The position numbers and the translations under genes are program-made. From Sporomusaceae bacterium FL31 (lineage in GTDB: Bacteria; Bacillota; Negativicutes; DSM-1736; Dendrosporobacteraceae), in assembly GCA_003990955.1 (NCBI GenBank), contig BIFV01000010.1, forward strand, positions 287,771 to 351,770: 64,000 nt of DNA, read 5' to 3'. Each line of letters opens with the position of its first letter. Positions within the stretch are counted from its first letter, which is position 1. Of the stretch, positions 58,222 through 64,000 are shown piece by piece. Below the pieces are notes generated by a model that saw only the letters and a list, made by a program, of their open reading frames with translations, had not been told where the DNA came from and did not search any database.

Positions 58222-59778
58222 TTATACGATTTTAGTTGTCCACTCTTCAACATTCCAAATCGCTGTTACCCAATCTTCATAGAAATCAGGTTCGTGGGAT
58301 ACCAGTAAAATAGTTCCCTTAAATTCAATCAGTGCTTTTTTTAATTCGGCTTTTGCTTCGACATCCAGATGGTTGGTAGGCTCATCGAGGATTAACCAAT
58401 TAATATCCTTCAGCATTAGCTTGCAAAGCCGAACTTTTGCATTCTCGCCGCCACTTAAAACCATCATTTTGCTGGTAATGTGCTCGTTGGTCAAGCCGCA
58501 GCGAGCAAGAGCAGCGCGCACTTCAAAGTTGGTCATGCCGGGATATTCATTCCATACTTCTTCAATCGCAGTATTGTAGTTGTCTCGGCTGGTTTCTTGT
58601 TCAAAATAACCAGGGAAAAGATAGTCGCCTAATTCCACTTTACCGGCTACAGGAGCAATTTTCCCCATCACTGTTTTGAGAAGTGTGGTTTTTCCTAACC
58701 CGTTGACACCACGAATTGCGACTTTCTGACCACGTTCCAATACAAAACTTACCGGCTTAGTCAGCGGCTCATCATAGCCCAGGACTAAATCGGTGGCTTC
58801 AACGACATTGCGGCTGGGAGTCCTGGCCTCATTAAATTTAAAACTTGGCTTGGGCTTTTCCCGAGGCTTCTCTAGGATCTCCATCTTATCCAATTGTTTT
58901 TGACGGCTGTTGGCCATTCCGCGTGTAGCAACCCGGGCTTTATTACGTGCCACAAAATCTTCCAAACGGTCAATTTCTTGCTGCTGGCGCTCGTAAGCAC
59001 GCTGTTCTTGACTCTTTTTAATTGAATGAAGCTGTTGGAATTGCTCATAGTTGCCTGTATAGCGAGTCAAAATTGTATTCTCAACATGGTAAATCACATT
59101 GACGACTTCATTCAAGAAAGGAATATCATGGGATACCAGAATGAAGCTGTTTTCATAGTTTTTCAAATAATTTTTCAGCCATTCGATATGTTCGACATCT
59201 AAATAGTTGGTCGGCTCGTCTAGGATCAAGATGGTAGGGTTCTGAAGCAGTAACTTAGTTAAGAGAACCTTGGTCCGCTGGCCGCCGCTTAAATCAGCGA
59301 CATCCTTATCAAGACCGATCGCTCCGAGCCCCAAACCGTTGGCTATTTCGTTAATCTTAGCGTCAATGGTATAAAAGCCATTGTGTTCAAGGACATCTTG
59401 AATTTCGCCAACATCTTCCATCATTTTATCTAACTCATCAGGAGAGGCATTGCCCATTTTATCGTAAATTTCCAGCATCTCAGCTTCTAGCTCAAACATG
59501 CCGTTAAAGGCTTCCCTTAAGGCTTCCCGAATATTCTTGCCTTTTGTCAGCACTGAATGCTGATCCAGATATCCGACGGTTACCCGATTTGACCATTCTA
59601 CTTTCCCTTCATCGGGAGTAAGTTGACCTGTTATGATGTTTAGAAAAGTTGATTTTCCTTCACCATTTGCGCCAATTAATCCAACATGCTCGCCTTTGAG
59701 AAGGCGGAACGATGCATTTTCTAAGATACCTCTGGCCCCAAAGCCGTGTGTTACATTCTCTACCGTTAATACACTCAT
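58222..59778 (-). CDS. ABC-F family ATPase
   Basis: 518 residues, two ABC domains without membrane segments: Walker A GANGEGKST and GVNGLGKTT, signatures LSGGQRTKVLLTKL and LSGGENAKVRLCKL, Walker B ILILDEPTNYLDV and WLILDEPTNHLDVE. A helical linker (about 235-300, QQQEIDRLEDFVARNKARV) separates them and is the part that contacts the ribosome in this family. Translation factor or antibiotic-protection roles are typical; sequence does not indicate which. AGGTGA precedes the ATG. Confidence 0.92.
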   Translation of the reverse strand: MSVLTVENVTHGFGARGILENASFRLLKGEHVGLIGANGEGKSTFLNIITGQLTPDEGKVEWSNRVTVGYLDQHSVLTKGKNIREALREAFNGMFELEAEMLEIYDKMGNASPDELDKMMEDVGEIQDVLEHNGFYTIDAKINEIANGLGLGAIGLDKDVADLSGGQRTKVLLTKLLLQNPTILILDEPTNYLDVEHIEWLKNYLKNYENSFILVSHDIPFLNEVVNVIYHVENTILTRYTGNYEQFQQLHSIKKSQEQRAYERQQQEIDRLEDFVARNKARVATRGMANSRQKQLDKMEILEKPREKPKPSFKFNEARTPSRNVVEATDLVLGYDEPLTKPVSFVLERGQKVAIRGVNGLGKTTLLKTVMGKIAPVAGKVELGDYLFPGYFEQETSRDNYNTAIEEVWNEYPGMTNFEVRAALARCGLTNEHITSKMMVLSGGENAKVRLCKLMLKDINWLILDEPTNHLDVEAKAELKKALIEFKGTILLVSHEPDFYEDWVTAIWNVEEWTTKIV

Positions 59779-59891
59779 TTTTTTGTCACCTGCAGTATAA
59801 ATAGTTTTCTATTGTAGTCTAGCCGATAACTGAACGTAAAGCAATCGCTTTGACATATTTTACAGTTCCTATAACTATTATGTCTGGTAAA

Positions 59892-60056
59892 TGTTATAAT
59901 TAGCTATCAGTAGAAATCATGAAAAATTTACATAAGGACAATCAGCGGTAATGTCCTTGACAAGGAGTACTTGGCACAGTAAAATGTAGCCAAAAATATA
60001 AAAATGCAATGTCACTGAAGACATACTGGCTAATTTTGGCTAAGTATGTCTTTTTT
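59892..60056 (+). promoter_or_regulatory. Structured leader with attenuator before the EAL gene
   Basis: TGTTATAAT (59892-59900) is an extended -10. Downstream, AAGGACA/TGTCCTT (59934-59940, 59952-59958) forms a small hairpin. A rho-independent terminator, AAGACATAC/GTATGTCTT (60018-60026, 60044-60052) then T6, ends about 30 bases before the gene. TAGCCAAAA (59987-59995) is complementary to TTTTGGCTA (60034-60042) within the terminator loop, so an alternative pairing exists. The region resembles an attenuator or riboswitch; I cannot match it to a known class. Confidence 0.55.
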
Positions 60057-60085
60057 GGTTATGCACGCGATTTGGGGCGGAAAAT

Positions 60086-61303
60086 ATGAATACCATCGAT
60101 ATTAAAGAGATGATCAACAACAGGAAGATTGATACCTTCTTTCAACCCATTATTTCAGCTCGCACTAAAACCACAATAGGCCTTGAAGCTTTATCACGTA
60201 CTGTTTGTCCTGAAACTGGCAATGTCATTCCGTTCCCGATCATGATGCAGGAGGCTATTCAAAGAGGATTGACCATTGAACTTGATCGTCTTTGCCGCGA
60301 AAAAGCCGTCGAGAACTTTATTGCTATTCCGCAGCGGCATGATGATTTGCTATTGTTCATCAATCTTGACACTACCATTGTGGATAAAGGGGTAGTGGGA
60401 TCAGGGCATTTAATGAATTTAATTAACCGAATGGGTCTAAAACCAGAAAATGTAGTGATCGAGATCTTGGAGGCCAACATTACTAATACAGAAGCTTTAG
60501 AGCGCTTTGCCAGCACTTATCGTGAATATGGTTTTTTGTTGGCAATCGATGATATGGGAATTGGCAGCTCTAATTTAGAACGAACCATGCATCTAAAACC
60601 CGATATTATTAAAGTAGACCGTGCTTTAGTGAGACATGTAGACAGGGATTATTATAAGCAGGAAGTCTTTAAATCACTTGTTGGCCTGTCAAGAAAAATT
60701 GGAGCACTGGTTGTGGCAGAGGGAATTGAGACTGAAGCTGAGGCACTTACCAGTCTGGAACTGGGAGCTGATATGCTGCAGGGGTTTTATTTTCTTAAGC
60801 CACAAAAAATTGATCAAGATACCTTCAGCGACTTTACAATTAAAATTGATACGATTGCTGTTAACTACAAACAAACACGGATTGAAAGCATTAGGCAGGA
60901 ACAAATCGCCTTAAAGTTCTACAATAAAATTATGGAGACCATTATTGTCGAACTAAACCGTGTTTCACAAGCCGGCTTTGAGTCGAAGCTAACCAAATTT
61001 GTCAATTTATTTCCGGCACTGGAGTATCTCTATATTCTGGATATGAATGGGCAGCAGGTTACAGGCAGTGTATGCTGCAGTGAAAAATGCTTTCGGCAAG
61101 GTCGGAAAATTTTTAAAGCCGGTCTCTATGGGGCTGATCAATCCCTCAAAGACTACTACTTGTATATTAAAGCCGGAGCTGAAAGATATACCTCCAGGCC
61201 TTATATGTCGCTGGCCAGCGGTAATTTATGTATCACTGAATCGGTGGTTTTTCGCGATATGCGCAATAACAAATACATTCTTTGTGCAGACTTTAATCCG
61301 TAA
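60086..61303 (+). CDS. EAL-domain cyclic-di-GMP phosphodiesterase
   Basis: 405 residues. EAL domain (about 8-245): TFFQPIISARTKTTIGLEAL with the signature EAL, EILEANITN, AIDDMGIGSSNLERT, IIKVDRALV, EGIET and GFYFLKPQ, a near-complete metal-binding set, so active phosphodiesterase is likely. The C-terminal domain (about 280-405, with CCSEKCFRQGRKIF and SLASGNLCITESVV) resembles the sensory domain following EAL in YkuI-type proteins. GGGGCGG precedes the ATG. Preceded by a possible attenuator. Confidence 0.88.
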   Translation: MNTIDIKEMINNRKIDTFFQPIISARTKTTIGLEALSRTVCPETGNVIPFPIMMQEAIQRGLTIELDRLCREKAVENFIAIPQRHDDLLLFINLDTTIVDKGVVGSGHLMNLINRMGLKPENVVIEILEANITNTEALERFASTYREYGFLLAIDDMGIGSSNLERTMHLKPDIIKVDRALVRHVDRDYYKQEVFKSLVGLSRKIGALVVAEGIETEAEALTSLELGADMLQGFYFLKPQKIDQDTFSDFTIKIDTIAVNYKQTRIESIRQEQIALKFYNKIMETIIVELNRVSQAGFESKLTKFVNLFPALEYLYILDMNGQQVTGSVCCSEKCFRQGRKIFKAGLYGADQSLKDYYLYIKAGAERYTSRPYMSLASGNLCITESVVFRDMRNNKYILCADFNP

Positions 61304-61373
61304 TTGGTATTGTGCAGGATAAACCCTTGTGTTTTTAAGACAAACATTACTGTAACAAAAAGAGAAAAAACAC

Positions 61374-61402
61374 TTGCGCAACTTCAATGTGTGTGATATT
61401 AT
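61374..61402 (+). promoter_or_regulatory. Promoter of the T-box/pheA transcript
   Basis: TTGCGC (61374-61379), a 17-base spacer and TATTAT (61397-61402). Located about 20-30 bases before the T-box stem I. Confidence 0.7.
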
Positions 61403-61424
61403 AGGTTCAATGATATAACGTAAT

Positions 61425-61692
61425 AGCTGTGATGAGGAAAAGTAAGTATTGGTGTATTGGTACAGAGAGCTAGGGGTGTTGAGAACCTGGTACGAGAACC
61501 ATACTGAAGTTCACCTCGGAGCTGCCCGCTGAAGTCTGTTGATGGTAGGTGGAGCCGGATACCTTCGCCGTTACAAGAAGGGGAGTATCGGCTTTTTGCC
61601 CGTACTTTTTGGAGTGATCTACTGAATCAGTAGATAATTAAGGTGGTACCGCGAGATAACTCTCGTCCTTTGTTTAGGATGAGAGTTTTTTA
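61425..61692 (+). promoter_or_regulatory. T-box leader, phenylalanine-specific, with terminator
   Basis: The T-box sequence AAGGTGGTACCGCG (61640-61653) and stem I features (AGAGAGC, the GGGGTGTTGAGAACCTGG region) identify a tRNA-sensing leader. The specifier codon is TTC at 61510-61512 (Phe), followed by ACC, consistent with the pheA gene downstream. Terminator ACTCTCGTCCT (61659-61669) / AGGATGAGAGT (61676-61686) then T6. Uncharged tRNA-Phe would stabilise the antiterminator and allow read-through. Confidence 0.93.
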
Positions 61693-61776
61693 TTTTTCCA
61701 CTTTTAATTGGCTGGTTTTTGAAAAAGCCTTATATGGTGCTCATTTTAATAGAAAGTTCGTAAGGAGGAACTTGCG

Positions 61777-62637
61777 ATGTATTCAGGTCAGACGGCGGTA
61801 GAACGAACGGTTGGTTATCTCGGGCCCCGTGGCACTCATAGTGAAGAAATTGCGCTTGGTTTATATAAAGGTGAATGGGGACAGTTTGTACCCTTTACCA
61901 GTATCGATGGCGCAATCAGGGCGGTGGAAGTTGGCACTGTTACAGAATGTGTTGTCCCCATAGAAAACTCCTTAGAAGGTTCAGTCAATGTTACGCTTGA
62001 TACGTTGGCTCATGAAGTTAACCTTTCCATTACTAAGGAAATTATCTGGTCGGTGCGGCACCATTTGCTAGTCAGGCCAGATACAAAGCATATTCATGTC
62101 ATTGTTTCACACAGCCAGGCTTTGGCTCAATGCCGTAGCTACATTAATCAATTTCATCCTAATGCTGAAGTGAAGGCTGTAGAGAGTACTGCTGAAGCGG
62201 CCTATCTAGTGGCCAGCGGTGCACCCAATCATGCTGCGATTGGCAGCGGGCGGGCGGGGGAAATTTATGGGTTAGAGTCTAAGTCAACAGATATTCAAGA
62301 TAATGATAAGAACTGTACCCGTTTTGTTGTTTTAAGCAAGCAGCCACATGATCCAACCGGTGAACGCTGTAAAACGTCCATTGTGTGTCAAATAAAAGGT
62401 GAGAAACCGGGCAGCCTATGTGAGATGCTGCAAGATTTTGCGACAAGAGACGTCAATCTAACAAGAATTGAATCACGGCCGGCACGAACAGGGCTTGGTG
62501 AATACATCTTTTTCCTTGATATAGCAGGAACAGTGAATCAAGATAAAGTCAAGAGTGCTGTGGCGGCAGTCCAGCTAAAAAGCCGCTGGTTTAAAAATTT
62601 AGGATCATTTGGGGTCTATACGATACAAAATTCTTAA
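61777..62637 (+). CDS. pheA: Prephenate dehydratase
   Basis: 286 residues. Catalytic domain (about 10-190) starts GYLGPRGTHSEE and includes the NCTRFVVLS motif (T-R-F) required for activity; ACT domain (about 205-280) carries GEKPGSLCEMLQDFA and IESRPARTGLGEY for feedback by phenylalanine. It converts prephenate to phenylpyruvate. No chorismate mutase domain is fused. First gene after the Phe T-box, aroF follows 19 bases later. Confidence 0.95.
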   Translation: MYSGQTAVERTVGYLGPRGTHSEEIALGLYKGEWGQFVPFTSIDGAIRAVEVGTVTECVVPIENSLEGSVNVTLDTLAHEVNLSITKEIIWSVRHHLLVRPDTKHIHVIVSHSQALAQCRSYINQFHPNAEVKAVESTAEAAYLVASGAPNHAAIGSGRAGEIYGLESKSTDIQDNDKNCTRFVVLSKQPHDPTGERCKTSIVCQIKGEKPGSLCEMLQDFATRDVNLTRIESRPARTGLGEYIFFLDIAGTVNQDKVKSAVAAVQLKSRWFKNLGSFGVYTIQNS

Positions 62638-62656
62638 TAAATAGGGGGAAGATGAT

Positions 62657-63673
62657 ATGGTAATCGTAATGAATGCAAACGCAACTGGGGAACAAATTAA
62701 AAGAGTTATTGGTCGTGTGCATCATGCTGGTCTTAGAACGCATATTGTAGAAGGTGAATTTCGAACTATTATTGGCATTATTGGCGACAAGAAGACCATT
62801 ATGGCATTGGCCATTGAAGCGCTTGACGGGGTAGAGAAAGCAGTTCCGATTTCATCCAGCTACAAGCTCGTTAGTCGTGACTTCCATCCGCAATCTAGTG
62901 TTGTTGATGTCAGCGGCATTAAAATTGGTGGGGATTCACTGGTTGTCATGGGGGGGCCGTGTGCAGTAGAGAGCCGGGAGCAGCTCATGGAATCAGCGGA
63001 AATTGTAAAAGCGGGTGGAGCTCAATTCTTACGAGGTGGTGCCTATAAGCCACGTACTTCACCGTATGCTTTCCAAGGGTTAGAAGAAGAAGGGCTGATC
63101 TATTTGGCTGAAGCCCGTGAAGCTACCGGTTTAAAAATTGTGACTGAAGTAACCGATGTGACTGCCGTAGATTTGGTAGCCAGTTATGCAGATATGCTGC
63201 AAATTGGTGCTAGAAATATGCAAAACTTTCATCTGCTTAAAGCGGTTGGCCGTTCAGGAAAGCCTGTATTATTAAAACGCGGCTTATCAGCAACCATCGA
63301 AGAATGGTTGCATGCAGCTGAATATATCGTTAATGAAGGTAATTATGATGTAGTGCTTTGTGAGCGTGGTATCCGCACTTATGAAGAATATACGAGAAAT
63401 ACGCTTGACCTAAGTGCTGTTGGGGCACTAAAACATTTAAGTCATTTGCCGGTCATTGTTGACCCAAGTCATGGAACAGGCAAATGGCATTTGGTTAGAC
63501 CCATGTCAATGGCTGCTGTTGCAGCTGGCGCAGATGGACTGATGATTGAAGTACATCCGAATCCGGCAGAAGCATTGTCAGATGGACCGCAATCACTTAA
63601 CCCTACCAACTATATGGCACTCATGCATGACGTGATGAGACTTGCAGAGTTCCTTAAAAGCGAACAAAAGTAA
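62657..63673 (+). CDS. aroF: 3-deoxy-7-phosphoheptulonate synthase (DAHP synthase, type I beta)
   Basis: 338 residues. N-terminal ferredoxin-like domain (about 1-70), then the TIM barrel with [52 protein letters not shown] and [10 protein letters not shown]. The enzyme makes DAHP from PEP and erythrose-4-phosphate, the first step of aromatic synthesis. It shares the Phe T-box transcript with pheA, linking phenylalanine limitation to entry into the shikimate route. GGGGGAAGATGAT precedes the start. Confidence 0.95.
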   Translation: MVIVMNANATGEQIKRVIGRVHHAGLRTHIVEGEFRTIIGIIGDKKTIMALAIEALDGVEKAVPISSSYKLVSRDFHPQSSVVDVSGIKIGGDSLVVMGGPCAVESREQLMESAEIVKAGGAQFLRGGAYKPRTSPYAFQGLEEEGLIYLAEAREATGLKIVTEVTDVTAVDLVASYADMLQIGARNMQNFHLLKAVGRSGKPVLLKRGLSATIEEWLHAAEYIVNEGNYDVVLCERGIRTYEEYTRNTLDLSAVGALKHLSHLPVIVDPSHGTGKWHLVRPMSMAAVAAGADGLMIEVHPNPAEALSDGPQSLNPTNYMALMHDVMRLAEFLKSEQK

Positions 63674-63678
63674 AAGAT

Positions 63679-63710
63679 ACCGCCTTTTTAACGAAAAGGC
63701 GGTTCTTTTT
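63679..63710 (+). terminator. Terminator of pheA-aroF
   Basis: ACCGCCTTTT (63679-63688) / AAAAGGCGGT (63694-63703), loop TAACG, followed by TCTTTTTAC. Confidence 0.85.
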
Positions 63711-63806
63711 ACATGATAAGTTAAAAGAATTAAACAAAAATGGGAATTCCGTGAATATTCAAGGAAAACTATGCACACACTTATGGCTGTAGCAATAAAA
63801 ATAGTA

Positions 63807-63835
63807 TTGACATGTATATAAATTTGTACTATACT
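63807..63835 (+). promoter_or_regulatory. rrn-type promoter P1
   Basis: TTGACA (63807-63812), 17-base spacer, TATACT (63830-63835). It is the upstream one of two tandem promoters at the right edge. Confidence 0.8.
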
Positions 63836-63882
63836 ATAAAAGTCGCTAAAACGCGATGACACAAAATACCAAAACAAAAATG

Positions 63883-63911
63883 TTGACATGATGAATAAGT
63901 TATGTTAATAT
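63883..63911 (+). promoter_or_regulatory. rrn-type promoter P2
   Basis: TTGACA (63883-63888), 17-base spacer, TAATAT (63906-63911). The tandem arrangement with the promoter 76 bases upstream is typical of rRNA operons. Confidence 0.8.
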
Positions 63912-64000
63912 AGATAAGCTGTCAGATGGCAGCGAGTCAGAAAATGTGTTCCCTGAAAACTAAACAATGTAAGAAGTAATAAATGCCAGATGTGCGGTGC
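63912..64000 (+). other. Probable rRNA operon leader with boxA-like sequence
   Basis: After promoter P2 the leader contains GCTGTCAGATGGCAGC (small hairpin) and TGTTCCCTGAAAACTAAACA, which matches the Firmicute rrn boxA/leader pattern (TGTTCTTTGAAAACT). The 16S gene itself does not start inside the window, so rRNA is inferred. The rest of the intergenic stretch from 63711 shows nothing else I recognise. Confidence 0.65.

Noticed and set aside
59919..59951. Ten-codon leader peptide (ATG to TAA) in the EAL gene leader
   Set aside because: No ribosome-binding site and no run of regulatory codons, so not supported as an attenuation peptide.
59892..60085. c-di-GMP-I (GEMM) riboswitch before the EAL gene
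   Set aside because: The conserved GEMM core words were not found; kept only as an unassigned leader.

Overview
The window looks like a chromosomal segment of a spore-forming, double-membraned Firmicute of the Negativicutes, most plausibly the Sporomusaceae (Sporomusa/Pelosinus-like). This is an inference. The evidence is sporulation genes (prkA-yhbH-spoVR, two YtaF-like proteins) beside outer-membrane-type machinery (an RND pump with its adaptor), Gram-positive-style regulation (T-box, yybP-ykoY riboswitch, strong GGAGG ribosome-binding sites, many TTG/GTG starts, tandem rrn-type promoters with a boxA-like leader) and moderate AT richness. I see no transposase, integrase, CRISPR array, tRNA or prophage; this is mostly ordinary core genome with a few accessory cassettes.

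Layout. Positions 1-2000: a LysE-type exporter (cut by the left edge) coupled to an Lrp/AsnC regulator, a small unknown protein and a carboxymuconolactone-decarboxylase-like protein. 2.0-6.6 kb: a CecR-like TetR regulator with an HlyD/ABC-2 exporter, resembling cecR-ybhGFSR but with one permease. 6.6-11.6 kb: a nitrilase-family amidase, a guanylate-kinase-like protein, a small secreted protein, an ArsR-type repressor with a CadA-type metal ATPase, and a gamma-glutamylcyclotransferase-like protein. 11.7-14.5 kb: htpX and a TerC-family Mn exporter behind a yybP-ykoY manganese riboswitch, and a LysR regulator. 14.6-19.3 kb: a biotin operon (unknown membrane protein-bioW-bioF-bioD-bioA) behind two BirA-type operators. 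19.5-23.0 kb: an ATP-grasp/alpha-E/transglutaminase cluster. 23.2-28.8 kb: a HAD phosphatase, a B12-type radical SAM protein translationally coupled to a GNAT-cNMP-fold fusion, and a membrane histidine kinase. 28.9-33.3 kb: a Ca-type P-ATPase, a small L,D-transpeptidase and CorA. 33.5-39.9 kb: a hybrid-input sensor kinase with a REC/HD-GYP regulator, a beta-lactamase-fold lipoprotein and a secreted L,D-transpeptidase. 40-46 kb: cyclophilin, a TSUP transporter and prkA-yhbH-spoVR. 46-50 kb: tandem ytaF paralogues and gyrA. 50-58 kb: an RND pump, a purine/pyrimidine permease, an aminotransferase and a YitT protein. 58-64 kb: an ABC-F ATPase, an EAL protein behind a structured leader, a Phe T-box with pheA-aroF, and the promoter/leader of what is probably an rRNA operon just beyond the right edge.

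How the parts work together. Metal homeostasis recurs: CadA-type, TerC, Ca-ATPase, CorA and YtaF proteins, with the Mn riboswitch tying HtpX to the same transcript as TerC. Biotin synthesis is of the BioW (pimelate) type and lacks bioB here. Cyclic-di-GMP turnover is represented by HD-GYP and EAL proteins. The T-box couples phenylalanine supply to the first aromatic step (DAHP synthase) and to prephenate dehydratase. The least explained parts are the GNAT-cNMP/radical-SAM pair, the BirA-controlled membrane protein heading the bio operon, and the attenuator-like leader before the EAL gene.
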